DNA from: Candidatus Zhuqueibacterota bacterium
GTDB lineage: Bacteria > Zhuqueibacterota > Zhuqueibacteria > Oceanimicrobiales > Oceanimicrobiaceae
Assembly: GCA_029262005.1 (NCBI GenBank)
Contig: JAJDAG010000111.1
Location: 1-46,095, forward strand
DNA length: 46,095 nt
Direction: 5' to 3'
The position numbers and the translations under genes were made by a program. The notes under the pieces are model-generated. The model was given only the letters and a program-made list of their open reading frames with translations. It searched no databases and had not been told where the DNA came from. Every line of letters begins with the position of its first letter. Position 1 is the first letter of the stretch. This document shows, one piece after another, positions 1 through 8,896 of the stretch.

Positions 1-78
1 ATGCTCGCGTTTATTCTTTGTTGTTGTGTAATTACGATTCTTACAATCAGGACACTCCAAAACGACAAGAACACGCAT
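1..78 (-). CDS. rpmG: Ribosomal protein L33 (partial, N-terminus only)
   Basis: The minus-strand frame from the ATG at 78 runs off the left edge and gives 26 residues: MRVLVVLECPDCKN followed by RNYTTTKNKREH. This is the N-terminal half of the large-subunit protein L33, with the first CxxC pair (CPDC) of the zinc-binding form. A good ribosome binding site, GGTGGAG, sits 5 bases before the ATG. It lies 44 bp after tRNA-Thr(GGT). In many bacteria tRNA-Thr-Tyr-Gly-Thr is followed by tuf and then rpmG; here rpmG follows the tRNAs directly, so tuf is absent from this spot. Confidence 0.9.
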   Translation of the reverse strand, partial: MRVLVVLECPDCKNRNYTTTKNKREH

Positions 79-122
79 AACAGCTCCACCAATATCGATT
101 CATAAAACTTCACATTCAAGAG

Positions 123-195
<73 letters not shown>

Positions 196-209
196 AATCA
201 ACATCATTG

Positions 210-282
210 AGCGGGAGACGGGATTCGAACCCGCGGCCCACAGCTTGGAAGGCTGTTACTCTACCATCTGAGTTACTCCCGC
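210..282 (-). tRNA. tRNA-Gly (anticodon TCC)
   Basis: The minus strand shows acceptor stem GCGGGAG/CTCCCGC, anticodon TCC in the loop CTTCCAA, and the T-arm GGTTCGAATCCC. It is third in the Thr-Tyr-Gly-Thr tRNA operon, the same order as the tRNAs ahead of tufB in Escherichia coli. Confidence 0.97.
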
Positions 283-304
283 CTTTCGCACCAACCATCC
301 TAAG

Positions 305-386
305 TGGAGAGGGGAGGATTCGAACCTCCGAAGGCTATGCCGACAGATTTACAGTCTGTTCCCTTTGGCCACTCGGGTACCTCTCC
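305..386 (-). tRNA. tRNA-Tyr (anticodon GTA)
   Basis: This is an 82-nt class II tRNA with acceptor stem GGAGAGG/CCTCTCC, anticodon GTA in the loop CTGTAAA, and the long variable arm expected for bacterial tRNA-Tyr. It is second in the tRNA operon. Confidence 0.97.
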
Positions 387-399
387 AAAACAAAAAAAG

Positions 400-472
400 A
401 GCCACCAGCAGGGATCGAACCCGCGACATCCTCATTACAAGTGAGGCGCTCTACCAGCTGAGCTATGGTGGC
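400..472 (-). tRNA. tRNA-Thr (anticodon TGT)
   Basis: The minus strand shows acceptor stem GCCACCA/TGGTGGC, anticodon TGT in the loop CTTGTAA, and the T-arm GGTTCGATCCC. It is first in the tRNA operon, about 75 bases after the promoter at 547-574. Confidence 0.97.
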
Positions 473-546
473 AATTGTCTTGGCAAATTTATAAGACTAT
501 TATTGTTACGTCACAAATCGACGCTTCAGATAAAATCCAGCCTTAT

Positions 547-574
547 AATATATAAATTAAAACCCTATTGTCAA
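547..574 (-). promoter_or_regulatory. Sigma-70-type promoter of the tRNA operon
   Basis: On the minus strand a perfect -35 (TTGACA, 574-569) is followed after 16 bases by TATATT (552-547), then a G-rich start region. It lies between the end of cysS (592) and the first tRNA (472), so the tRNA-rpmG transcript probably starts here rather than depending on readthrough from cysS. GC-rich start regions are typical of stringently controlled stable-RNA promoters; that part is inference. Confidence 0.75.
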
Positions 575-591
575 GAACTTTTTGGCGACTT

Positions 592-2025
592 CTATTTATC
601 CATTTTGCGCCAAGCAGGTCCGCTTTTTTTGTCCTCAACAGCAACTCCAATTTCGCTTAATGCATCGCGAATTTTGTCCGACAATCCCCACTCTTTTTTC
701 GCTCGAAGCTCCTGACGCACATCCACAAGTAAGTCGAGCAAAGTCCCAATCAAGTCAGAGGAATGGAAGTCGCTCTCTGTTCTATCAACAATCCCCAGAA
801 ACTGATCAAAGGCGTCAACGGTTTCTTTGACGTAGGACAAAGTCAACAATTCTTCATCAGAATGCATCTGCTTACCGATGAGCTTGTTTGCCTCCCGTAC
901 CATGTCAAACAAGATTGACAACGCTGCCGGTGAGTTAAAATCATCCGACATGGCATCAACAAACTCTGATCGCATTTTTACAAATGTGTTTCCGGGTGAC
1001 ATGGCCGGACCAGCCTGACTGTCACCAAGGCCGGCAGTCAAAGAACTCAGATTATCGTAAAAAGTTGTCAGCCTTTTAACCGCGCTTGAAGCCGCATGCA
1101 AGCCTTCCTCAGTTAAATCAATTGGGCTGCGATAGTGTTTCTGCAGAAAAAACATTCTAATAACCGCACGGCTGTATTTCGCAAGCACTTCCCGAACAGT
1201 CTCGAAATTGCCGAGAGATTTTGACATTTTGTCGCCATCGATATTGAGAAAACCATTATGCAACCAATACCGAGCAAAGTTTTCACCTGTAGCGCATTCA
1301 CTTTGTGCTATTTCATTTTCATGATGTGGAAATACCAGATCAGTGCCGCCTGCATGAATATCAAAAGTCGCACCAAGATATTTCATCGACATGGCCGAGC
1401 ACTCAATGTGCCAGCCCGGGCGACCTTGTCCCCAGGGGCTGTCCCAAAACGGCTCACCCGGTTTATGCTTTTTCCAGAGAGCAAAATCAAGGGGATTCTT
1501 TTTGTTCTTATCAACAGAAACCCGAACACCTGCTCGCAACTCATCAAGACGTTTTCCCGAGAGCTTGCCATAAGTTTCAAACTTACTGACATCGAAGAAA
1601 ACATCTCCGTCCACATCATAAGCGATCTTCTCATCAACCAATGTCTTGATGAGTGCAACCATTTCACCTACATGCTCGGTTGCCTTGGGATGCACAGATG
1701 CTTTGGCAACACCCAGGGCCTCCAAATCCTCAAAGAGAATTTTAGTAAATCGTTCTGAAATCTGATTAAATGGAACGCCTTCTTCCTTGGCTCTGTTTAT
1801 GATTTTGTCATCGATATCAGTAATATTAAAAACATAAGTGACCTCGAATCCAACAAATTCCAAGAAACCACGAATAACATCAAAAACAGTGAATGCCCTG
1901 CCATTACCGATATGAATATAATCATAAACGGTTGGCCCACACATATAGAACTTCACTTTACCCGGTTCAAGCGGCGTGAATTCTTCCTTGGTTCGGGTCA
2001 ACGTATTGTAGAGATGCACAGACAT
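592..2025 (-). CDS. cysS: Cysteinyl-tRNA synthetase
   Basis: Class I aminoacyl-tRNA synthetase that charges tRNA-Cys. From the chosen start the protein is 477 residues, the usual size. The zinc-ligand motif MCGPTVYDYIHIGNGR carries the HIGH signature (HIGN); the zinc/active-site segment WHIECSAM, the HAGGTDLVFPHHENE motif and the KMSKSLGN loop are all present, so it should be active. The reading frame extends 7 codons further upstream, but GGAG 7 bases before the ATG at 2025 fixes the start there, 4 bases after the stop of the upstream gltX-like gene. It is the last protein gene of the left-hand operon and ends in TAG, so TAG is a normal stop in this genome. Confidence 0.97.
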   Translation of the reverse strand: MSVHLYNTLTRTKEEFTPLEPGKVKFYMCGPTVYDYIHIGNGRAFTVFDVIRGFLEFVGFEVTYVFNITDIDDKIINRAKEEGVPFNQISERFTKILFEDLEALGVAKASVHPKATEHVGEMVALIKTLVDEKIAYDVDGDVFFDVSKFETYGKLSGKRLDELRAGVRVSVDKNKKNPLDFALWKKHKPGEPFWDSPWGQGRPGWHIECSAMSMKYLGATFDIHAGGTDLVFPHHENEIAQSECATGENFARYWLHNGFLNIDGDKMSKSLGNFETVREVLAKYSRAVIRMFFLQKHYRSPIDLTEEGLHAASSAVKRLTTFYDNLSSLTAGLGDSQAGPAMSPGNTFVKMRSEFVDAMSDDFNSPAALSILFDMVREANKLIGKQMHSDEELLTLSYVKETVDAFDQFLGIVDRTESDFHSSDLIGTLLDLLVDVRQELRAKKEWGLSDKIRDALSEIGVAVEDKKSGPAWRKMDK

Positions 2026-2029
2026 TCGT

Positions 2030-3475
2030 TCACTCCGAATAATCAACTACATTTTGGATATATTGAGCGACTTTCTCTTTTCCCATAATTTCAACAATCG
2101 TTGCCAAGTCCGGCCCCGTTGTTTTTCCGGTCAACGCAACCCTGATCGGTGCCCACAGTTCCCTGCCCATAATTCCTGTTTCGTTTTGCACATCCTTCAT
2201 AATGGCGCGAAATATAGCGATATCAATGTGGTCGTAGCTATTCAAATAGCGCATAAACGCCCAGTAAACTTTATGCGAGACGTCCTTTGAAACGATGGCA
2301 AGGGCTTCGTTCCCTTTCAGTCGGATGAAGTCAGAGAATAAAGGCTCAACCATTTCTCCTGCTTGAGCAAGAAAATCTATGCTGCTATGAAGCAAGACCA
2401 AGACTTCCGTCAACCTTGTTTCGGTAAATCCCGTTAAGTTCGAATGACCAAGAAATGATTTTACTGCCAATGCAAACTCATCCGATGACAAACTTTGCAA
2501 TTGGCAACGACTTATTTCATTAAGCCTTGCTTGATCAAAAACTACGGCCGGCTGCACAAAACTACCCACTGACAGTCGATGGCTTAACTTCTCTAAAGAC
2601 AGTGCTTCTTGCTCTAGCGACGAGGGCATTCCCATCGTGGCCAAATACCCCATGAGCGTTTCAGGCGTATATCCTAGTTCTTTAAACGCTCGCAAAGACA
2701 ATGTACTAAGCGATAAAGAGGGTAACCTATCGTCAACGCCAAGCATGGCAGGAACATGTCCGAAGGCCGGCACAGCGAAACCCAATGCACGAAAGATTAA
2801 CATCCGTAAGGGTGTGCGAGCCAAATGAGTGGCGCTGAGCAAAACATGACTGATATTCATCAGTGCATCATCCACTACCGCTGCAAAAGTCTGGCTTGGT
2901 TGTCCGTTGGGATGCATTACCAGCGTGTCGCCAACACTCAACGCAGAGAAAAAAACATCTCCTTTTACAAAATCCGTCCATCCTATCTCTTGCGTCGTGA
3001 CAGAAAAAAACCAAGCCGGCGCCTGGCCAGCGTCAGCCGCCCTGCTCAATTCATCCGCAGAGGCTTCAAGCAATTCACGTATATACGGACCGGCGGCCCC
3101 GCCTTGACTGCCTTTACTCATGATTTCATTAAGCTCGTCGGGGGTTTTACAACACGGGTAGACGCCCCCCTCAGCTTTCAGAACTTCGAGGTATTTATGA
3201 TAAATTGAGTGCCTTTCCGACTGCCGATATGGCCCAAACTCACCACCTGCGCCCACGCCTTCTCGCCACTGAATTCCCAGCCAATTGAGCAACCCGCAGT
3301 TCTCAGCTTCCAGATATTCTGCAGGCGCATCAACACCGGCATCCCTAACCCTCAAGACGAATTCCCCATTCTTCTGTGTGGAAAAAATCCAATTCAGAAT
3401 GGCGATTCGTGCGTCACCAACATGCAAATATTCAGTTGGGTTAAGAGCGAATCTGACACGAACATCAGAACTCAT
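2030..3475 (-). CDS. Glutamyl-tRNA synthetase paralogue with degenerate active site
   Basis: The 481-residue protein aligns along its whole length with bacterial GluRS: the N-terminal RVRFA-x-x-P-T-x-YLHVG motif (residues 6-20), YRQSER (83-88), FAAVVDDALM (197-206), ELGYTPETLMGYL (266-278) and the anticodon-binding C-terminal half. Key catalytic positions are changed. SPTG is NPTE (12-15), RIEDTD is RVRDAG (42-47), the YNF of TYNF is QTF, RGEDH is LSATH (213-217), and the KLSKR loop is RLPSL (250-254), with no KMSKS elsewhere. It sits in the usual gltX place between ispF and cysS (ispD-ispF-gltX-cysS order) and overlaps ispF by 4 bases (ATGA). Charging activity is therefore doubtful although the frame is intact. 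It may be a non-canonical or regulatory paralogue, with a true gltX elsewhere. Confidence 0.85.
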   Translation of the reverse strand: MSSDVRVRFALNPTEYLHVGDARIAILNWIFSTQKNGEFVLRVRDAGVDAPAEYLEAENCGLLNWLGIQWREGVGAGGEFGPYRQSERHSIYHKYLEVLKAEGGVYPCCKTPDELNEIMSKGSQGGAAGPYIRELLEASADELSRAADAGQAPAWFFSVTTQEIGWTDFVKGDVFFSALSVGDTLVMHPNGQPSQTFAAVVDDALMNISHVLLSATHLARTPLRMLIFRALGFAVPAFGHVPAMLGVDDRLPSLSLSTLSLRAFKELGYTPETLMGYLATMGMPSSLEQEALSLEKLSHRLSVGSFVQPAVVFDQARLNEISRCQLQSLSSDEFALAVKSFLGHSNLTGFTETRLTEVLVLLHSSIDFLAQAGEMVEPLFSDFIRLKGNEALAIVSKDVSHKVYWAFMRYLNSYDHIDIAIFRAIMKDVQNETGIMGRELWAPIRVALTGKTTGPDLATIVEIMGKEKVAQYIQNVVDYSE

Positions 3476-3960
3476 CCTTGTGCTTCCACTTTCGTCACCA
3501 AAACCGAAGCATAAACCGCAATACCTTCGCCTTGTCCCACAAAGCCCATGGCCTCTGATGTGGTCGCCTTCACAGAAACCTGAGATTCCAGAATAGACAA
3601 AGATGCCGCTATCTTCCGACGAATTTCCTTTATGTGTGGGGCCAATTTAGGACTTTCTAGAACAACAGTAGAATCTATATTGGCAATCTCGTAACCTTTA
3701 TGCAAAAGCATCAAGCCTATTTCCTTGAGCAAAATAAGACTTGAAATCCCGGCAAACCGTTCATCTGTATCCGGAAAGTGTGTGCCCAAATCGCCCAGAG
3801 CCAAACTACCCAGAAGCGCATCGCCGATGGCGTGACTGAGTGCATCCGCATCAGAATGGCCCAGGAGACCTTTGTCTGACTTTATTTCAACCCCGCCCAG
3901 AATGAGAGGCCGCTTCTCCACTAACTGGTGGACATCATAGCCGGACCCAATTCGTATCAA
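3472..3960 (-). CDS. ispF: 2-C-methyl-D-erythritol 2,4-cyclodiphosphate synthase
   Basis: MEP-pathway isoprenoid enzyme that cyclises CDP-methylerythritol 2-phosphate with loss of CMP. The 162 residues are the family norm. The metal-ligand motif GSGYDVHQL (Asp and His) is at the N-terminus, followed by LGGV, GHSDADALSHAIGDALLG, DLGTHFPDTD and the C-terminal KATTSEAMGFVGQGEGI. It overlaps the gltX-like gene by ATGA, and its start lies 3 bases inside the end of ispD, so the three are translationally linked. All catalytic features are present, in contrast to the interrupted ispD upstream. Confidence 0.97.
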   Translation of the reverse strand: MIRIGSGYDVHQLVEKRPLILGGVEIKSDKGLLGHSDADALSHAIGDALLGSLALGDLGTHFPDTDERFAGISSLILLKEIGLMLLHKGYEIANIDSTVVLESPKLAPHIKEIRRKIAASLSILESQVSVKATTSEAMGFVGQGEGIAVYASVLVTKVEAQG

Positions 3961-4646
3961 GACAAATTCTCCTCAAGATAAATTTCTGCGACCCGCATGT
4001 CTGCGGGAACAGTTATCTTTATATTCTCATAATTCCCTGGCACAATTCTAACAGAATGGCCGAGCAATTCAACCAGGCCTGCATCGTCGGTCATATAAAC
4101 ACCTGCCTTATTGGCGCTCTCGTAAGCCTGTAACAGGAGTTCATATCTGAAAACCTGCGGGGTTTGAACCGCCCACAAACCTGCGCGATCGATGGTATTT
4201 GTCACGTAGCCATTTTCAGCTTGTTTGATGGTATCTTTCGGAGGAACAGCCAGAATAACTGCATCATGCGACCGGCAGGCAAAAACGGCCTCATCAATTT
4301 TTGAGACAGCAACCAGCGGCCGCACCGCGTCATGCACAACAACGAAATCAGTACTACCTTTGAGCGTTTGCAACCCTCTGTATACAGAGTCCTGTCTCTC
4401 TTTGCCGCCTTCGATTACCCTTGTAACTTTGCTCATTCGATGCTCTTCAACAACTTCCTGTGCTACAAATGACATCCAATCAACGGAGGTAATTACGACG
4501 ATTTCATCAATCTATGTAGCAGCCTCAAACTTCTGCAAAGTATGATAAACGACAGGCTTTCCACCGATAATTTGAAACTGCTTGGGCAGGTCGCCGCCAA
4601 AACGACGCCCCTGACCCGCGGCAACAATAATGGCTGTAGTTCTCAA
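3957..4646 (-). pseudogene. ispD: ispD (CDP-methylerythritol synthase) interrupted by an in-frame TAG
   Basis: Read from a TTG at 4646, the frame gives the CTP-binding signature [19 protein letters not shown] and continues to EAAT, then a TAG at 4514-4512 (codon 45), then continues without frameshift as IDEIVVITSVDWMSF through the conserved GGKERQDSV, VVHDAVRPLV, TIDRAGLWAVQTPQVF and MTDDAGLVE motifs to the end. Without the TAG it would be about 229 residues, the normal IspD length. Only the 3' part (from ATG 4475, 172 residues) is open, and it lacks the nucleotide-binding loop. The reading may be a true nonsense mutation, a sequencing or assembly error, or readthrough. ispF downstream is intact, which argues that the pathway is still used. 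Confidence 0.85.
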
Positions 4647-4670
4647 AGTTCAGCTGATAACCCGAAATAA

Positions 4671-5699
4671 CTATACAATCAACATCGCATCGCCGTAGCT
4701 GTAGAAACGGTATTTCTCACGAATGGCCTTTCGATATGCTTTAAAAACAAAATCACGGCCACCAAAAGCACAGGTGAGCATCAGCAATGTTGAGCTAGGC
4801 AAATGAAAATTGGTAATTAAGCTATCTACAATTTTGAAATCGTGAGGAGGATAAATGAATTTATCCGTCCAGCCATGCGCCTCTTTGGTCCAGCCCTCCG
4901 ACGTAACCGAAGTCTCAAGCGTCCGGGTCGAACTCGTTCCCACAACAAAAATACGCCCACCATCTTTACGTGTCTGATTGATGGTATTGGCTGTTTCCTC
5001 ATAAACCTCAAAGTACTCAGAGTCCATTTTATGGCGTCCCAAATCCTCGACAACGACCGGGCGGAAACTTCCAAGACCAAGATGCAAAACAATGGGAACA
5101 ATCTTGACACCCTTTTGTTCCAGTTTTTTAAGCAGCGATTTACTAAAATGAAGACCCGCGGTAGGTGCTGCCACAGCGCCACGCACCTTAGAATAAACGG
5201 TCTGATAACGCTCCTTATCCATTGGCTCCGGTTCTCTGTCAAGATAAGGGGGCAAAGGTGATTGGCCGATCTTGTCGACAATGGAAAAAAAATCGTCCTC
5301 ACAATTGAATCGGACAACGCGTCCACCAGAGACTGTATTATCAATCACATCACAACTGAGTCGATCGTTTACAGACAGTCTATTGCCAACACGAACCTTG
5401 CGAGCAGGCTTAACCAGCACTTCCCACAAGCCGTTCTCAAGTTCCCTTAATAGAAAAATCTCGACTTTGGCATCAGTTTTATCCTTGGTACCCATCAATC
5501 TGGCCGGAAATACCTTGGTTTCATTTATCACCAGGCAATCGCCTTCATTGATATAATCAACGATGTCTGAAAACACCCGTTGCTCAATCGTCTGCTTTTC
5601 CTTATTCAGAACCATGAGCCTGGAACCCTCCCGTTTTTCGCTCGGGTATCTTGCGATAAGCTTGTCCGGTAATTTGTACTTAAAACTAGAAAGTTTCAT
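4671..5699 (-). CDS. queA: tRNA preQ1(34) S-adenosylmethionine ribosyltransferase-isomerase
   Basis: Queuosine biosynthesis enzyme that transfers and isomerises the ribosyl part of SAM onto preQ1 at tRNA position 34. It has 342 residues, the family length. Typical motifs are DKLIARYP, DCLVINETKVFPARL, GQSPLPPYL, YQTVYSKVRGAVAAPTAGLHF, LHLGLGSFRPV, VVGTSSTRTLET and ITNFHLPSSTLLML. The start follows GGGAG by 9 bases. It lies 23 bases after ruvB and 24 bases before the likely TTG start of ispD in the same operon. Confidence 0.97.
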   Translation of the reverse strand: MKLSSFKYKLPDKLIARYPSEKREGSRLMVLNKEKQTIEQRVFSDIVDYINEGDCLVINETKVFPARLMGTKDKTDAKVEIFLLRELENGLWEVLVKPARKVRVGNRLSVNDRLSCDVIDNTVSGGRVVRFNCEDDFFSIVDKIGQSPLPPYLDREPEPMDKERYQTVYSKVRGAVAAPTAGLHFSKSLLKKLEQKGVKIVPIVLHLGLGSFRPVVVEDLGRHKMDSEYFEVYEETANTINQTRKDGGRIFVVGTSSTRTLETSVTSEGWTKEAHGWTDKFIYPPHDFKIVDSLITNFHLPSSTLLMLTCAFGGRDFVFKAYRKAIREKYRFYSYGDAMLIV

Positions 5700-5722
5700 T
5701 TAGATTACTCCCGTTCGTTCAT

Positions 5723-6748
5723 CTAAAATAATTTTTCTTGCTCGGCCTTATGTTTCTTTACCTTGCCAAAATGGCGGTAGGCCAGCTCTGTAACAACCCT
5801 GCCACGCGGTGTTCGCTGTAGCAGGCCCTCCTGTATCAAATATGGTTCATAAATCTCCTCAAGTGTTTCGCTGTTTTCACCAATGGCAACGGCCAGTGTG
5901 CTAATACCCACCGGACCACCATTAAATTTTTCCAGCAAAACCGTGAGAATACGTTTATCCATTTCATCAAGGCCCAAAGAGTCAACGTCGAGCCGTTCCA
6001 GGGACGCCTCAGCAATGGATTTGTTAATAATACCGTCGCCCTCCATTTGCGCGAAATCCCGAACACGTCTGAGTAAACGGTTGGCAATTCTTGCCGTGCC
6101 GCGCGCACGCTGCGCAATCTCCAGACCGGCATCTTCATTCATTTCAACTTCCAGGATCTTCGCTGACCGCCGAATGATCCTGAGAAGCTCCTCAGGCCGG
6201 TAATAATCCAGTCGATTTACCACGCCAAACCGAGAACGCAGGGGCGAGGTCAAAAGTCCGGCTCGGGTTGTTGCACCGACAAGCGTAAACTTCGGCAACT
6301 GAATCTGAATCGTTCGGGCATTGGCACCACGGTCGATAATAATATCCAGCTTGTAATCTTCCATGGCCGGATAAAGGTACTCTTCAATAACCCTGTTCAG
6401 TCGGTGAATTTCATCGATAAAAAGAACATCGCCCTCGCCAAGATTGGTGAGCAAACCAGCCAAATCCGCGGGTTTGTCGAGCGCCGGACCGGATGTTACT
6501 TTTATGCCCGCTTTCATTTCCAGGGCAACAATATGCGCAAGTGTTGTTTTGCCCAATCCGGGAGGACCATAAAAAAGTACATGGTCCAGGGACTCCTCGC
6601 GACTGCTGGCAGCGCCGATAAAGACCTTTAGATTCTCCTTGATTTTGTCTTGACCGACAAAATCATCAAAATTTCTGGGACGAAGCGTCCTATCAAACTC
6701 ATTCTCCCCATCAATTTGCTGCGGAGTTATTGCACTATTGTCCAGCAT
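5723..6748 (-). CDS. ruvB: Holliday junction branch migration helicase RuvB
   Basis: AAA+ motor of the RuvAB branch migration complex. It has 341 residues with [20 protein letters not shown], Walker [12 protein letters not shown], Walker [13 protein letters not shown], sensor [11 protein letters not shown], the arginine-finger region [10 protein letters not shown], and the C-terminal winged helix with the [16 protein letters not shown] motif. AGGAG precedes the start by 6 bases. It follows ruvA by 9 bases, giving the ruvC-ruvA-ruvB order. Confidence 0.98.
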   Translation of the reverse strand: MLDNSAITPQQIDGENEFDRTLRPRNFDDFVGQDKIKENLKVFIGAASSREESLDHVLFYGPPGLGKTTLAHIVALEMKAGIKVTSGPALDKPADLAGLLTNLGEGDVLFIDEIHRLNRVIEEYLYPAMEDYKLDIIIDRGANARTIQIQLPKFTLVGATTRAGLLTSPLRSRFGVVNRLDYYRPEELLRIIRRSAKILEVEMNEDAGLEIAQRARGTARIANRLLRRVRDFAQMEGDGIINKSIAEASLERLDVDSLGLDEMDKRILTVLLEKFNGGPVGISTLAVAIGENSETLEEIYEPYLIQEGLLQRTPRGRVVTELAYRHFGKVKKHKAEQEKLF

Positions 6749-6757
6749 TGCTCCTGC

Positions 6758-7354
6758 TTATGATTTTTTCAAACTAAGTCTAATCAGTTCGTCCAAAGTC
6801 ACGTCTGGCTCCCTGATTAATGTCTTTGAAATACTTTTTTCTGCTTCAGCCCTTGAAAAGCCGAGAGATGTAAGGGCGATTACACCTTCCTCAAATTTAC
6901 TACCACTGGATACGCCATACCCGTCCACGGCACTACCATCTGTCAAAGCCTCGCGATTCAGCTTGTCCCTTAATTCCAAACAAATTCGTTGTGCTGTTTT
7001 TTTACCCACCCCGGGCAACCTTGTGAGGGCATCAATGTCACTGTCAACAATAAAACGAGTCAATTCGCTTGTACGGCTACCGGACAAGATGGCAAGCGCC
7101 AATTTGGGACCGACACCTGAAACAGAAAGCAGCTTCTTGAACATCGTTTTTTCTTCGGTGGTATAAAACCCAAAAAGCAACATCAGATCTTCGCGCACAT
7201 GGTGATGCGTTAAGAGCTTAACTCGTTGTCCCGGTTCTCCCAACTTATCAAAAGTAGAAACTGGAATCAGCACTTGATACCCGACACCCTGAACGTCGAT
7301 GACAACTTCCACGGACGACTTTTCAGCAATACTGCCATCCAGATAGGCAATCAA
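6758..7354 (-). CDS. ruvA: Holliday junction branch migration protein RuvA
   Basis: Tetrameric DNA-junction-binding partner of RuvB. Domain I is at the N-terminus (IAYLDGSI...VVIDVQGVGYQV). Two helix-hairpin-helix motifs follow (LLSVSGVGPKLALAIL and LTRLPGVGKKTAQRI), then the flexible linker and the C-terminal RuvB-binding domain (ALTSLGFSRAEAEKSI). The open frame continues upstream to 7384, but RuvA proteins begin M-I-A-Y-L. A TTG at 7354, overlapping the ruvC stop as TTGA and preceded by GGAGG, gives exactly that and a 198-residue protein. Confidence 0.95.
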   Translation of the reverse strand: MIAYLDGSIAEKSSVEVVIDVQGVGYQVLIPVSTFDKLGEPGQRVKLLTHHHVREDLMLLFGFYTTEEKTMFKKLLSVSGVGPKLALAILSGSRTSELTRFIVDSDIDALTRLPGVGKKTAQRICLELRDKLNREALTDGSAVDGYGVSSGSKFEEGVIALTSLGFSRAEAEKSISKTLIREPDVTLDELIRLSLKKS

Positions 7355-7830
7355 ATCACCGCCTCCATCCTGTGTAAATGACAAACCGCCACAGCCAAAG
7401 CATCAGAAGCGTCCAGAGGTTCCGGCACTTCCGGGAGTCCAAGGATTTGCTTTAACATTCTCTGCACTTGTTCTTTGGAGGCACCGCCGTTGCCCACAAC
7501 CGATTGTTTAATTTCTCTAGGTGCGTATTCAGAGGTTGGGATGTTCTGGTTTGCGGCAGCAACAATCACAACGCCGCGAGCATGCCCCATCTTAATCGCT
7601 ACTTTTGGGTTCTTTGCGTAAAACAAACTTTCAACAGCAAACTGGTCGGGTTTAAATGTGACAACAAGTCGGCTGATTTCATCATAGATTGCCTTCAACC
7701 GGGCTGGAAAAGCCTGCCGCGAGGTCATCTTTAAACAACCATAATCCAACACACGCATGGCCTGACCTTTTTTTTCGATAATGCCATACCCGAGCGCAAG
7801 TGTACCAGGATCAACGCCGAGAATACGCAC
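7351..7830 (-). CDS. ruvC: Crossover junction endodeoxyribonuclease RuvC
   Basis: Dimeric resolvase that cuts Holliday junctions. It has 159 residues. The acidic catalytic residues are in place: Asp7 in GVDPGTLALGYG, Glu in FAVESLFYAKN, and the two Asp in LDASDALAVAVCH. It is first of the ruvCAB genes and is coupled to ruvA by the overlapping TTGA. A 136-bp gap separates it from yebC upstream. Confidence 0.97.
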   Translation of the reverse strand: MRILGVDPGTLALGYGIIEKKGQAMRVLDYGCLKMTSRQAFPARLKAIYDEISRLVVTFKPDQFAVESLFYAKNPKVAIKMGHARGVVIVAAANQNIPTSEYAPREIKQSVVGNGGASKEQVQRMLKQILGLPEVPEPLDASDALAVAVCHLHRMEAVI

Positions 7831-7966
7831 TCTGTTTATTACCTCAGGGAATAAATTATATTTTTCTAGCCATGCCGGCTATGTGCCGAAACGCCGGCCT
7901 TCAACTTCAAGATACTCTTTTCAAGCAACCCTGTGCCGCACCCATAAATTGGGAAACAGCTGAACT

Positions 7967-8716
7967 TCAGGAATCAATACCCTCAAGAACAGAATCATCT
8001 ATATCAAAATTTGCATAAACTTGCTGTATGTCGTCATGATCCTCAAGCAAATCGAGCAACTTCAGAAGCTGCTCAGCTTCTTTTCCTTCCACCTTGATCG
8101 TATTCTTGGGAAGCATTGTTAATCCGTAAGACTCGATCGCAACCCCATTTGACTCAAGCGTTTCGCGAATCCTGGACATGTCATCAATAGACGATGTTAT
8201 CTCGAAAAAATCTCCCTCGCCAACGAGATCCTCAGCACCGACCTCCATCACCATCAAGAGAAGCTCCTCCTCTTCCAGGCCTTCCTTGGGAACAGTAACA
8301 GTGCCCTTTTTTTCAAACATCCAGGCAACAGCGCCGTTTTCAGCAAGATTTCCACCATGCTTACTCAGATAGTGCCTGACTTCGGCGACTGTGCGTTTGC
8401 GATTGTCAGTAAGGATGTCGAGATAAACAGCCACGCCGCCAGGACCATACCCTTCAAGAACGCCCTCTTCATAAGTGACACCAGGGAGTTCTCCAGTACC
8501 TTTCTTTATAGCACGCTCAATATTTGAGGTGGGCATATTCTCTGCTCGAGCAGAAGCAACTGCCGAACGCAGACGCGGATTCGTGGTTTCATCTCCACCC
8601 CCCTCGCGGGCGGCAATCGTTATGTCTTTAATCAAGCGGGTGAAGGCCTTGCCACGTTCGGCATCAATTTTGGCCTTCTTACGCTTGATCGTACTCCATT
8701 TTGAATGACCTGACAT
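7967..8716 (-). CDS. yebC: YebC/PmpR family protein (TACO1-like)
   Basis: It has 249 residues, the normal length, starting MSGHSKWSTIKRKKAKIDAERGKAF and including DIVIAAREGGGD-type (here DITIAAREGGGDETTN) and GYGPGGVAVY motifs diagnostic of the family. YebC proteins have been described as DNA-binding regulators near ruvC and, more recently, as translation factors that relieve ribosome stalling. The frame extends four codons further, but GGAG 6 bases ahead of the ATG at 8716 sets the start. It leads the yebC-ruvCAB-queA-ispDF-gltX-cysS block. Confidence 0.96.
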   Translation of the reverse strand: MSGHSKWSTIKRKKAKIDAERGKAFTRLIKDITIAAREGGGDETTNPRLRSAVASARAENMPTSNIERAIKKGTGELPGVTYEEGVLEGYGPGGVAVYLDILTDNRKRTVAEVRHYLSKHGGNLAENGAVAWMFEKKGTVTVPKEGLEEEELLLMVMEVGAEDLVGEGDFFEITSSIDDMSRIRETLESNGVAIESYGLTMLPKNTIKVEGKEAEQLLKLLDLLEDHDDIQQVYANFDIDDSVLEGIDS

Positions 8717-8896
8717 AAAATGCTCCAAATATTAACCTTAAATATAATACATTTTCGCTCGTTTTCCAAATTAAAATATCAAGAAAGACATATCCGTACA
8801 CGTACGGTTCAAATAAACGCCACTGAACGGCAGCATTATCCGGGCAAATAGCTAAATAGTGAGCAGCCCTCACCAAAAACAATCACAGAACAAAAC

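Noticed and set aside
592-4514. Reassignment of TAG to a sense codon, suggested by the ispD stop
   Set aside because: cysS and queA end naturally at TAG, and another broken gene in the window carries TAA, so a changed code is not supported.
8679-8882. 67-codon minus-strand frame overlapping the yebC start
   Set aside because: No ribosome site or similarity, and it is out of frame with yebC; it ends inside yebC's first codons.
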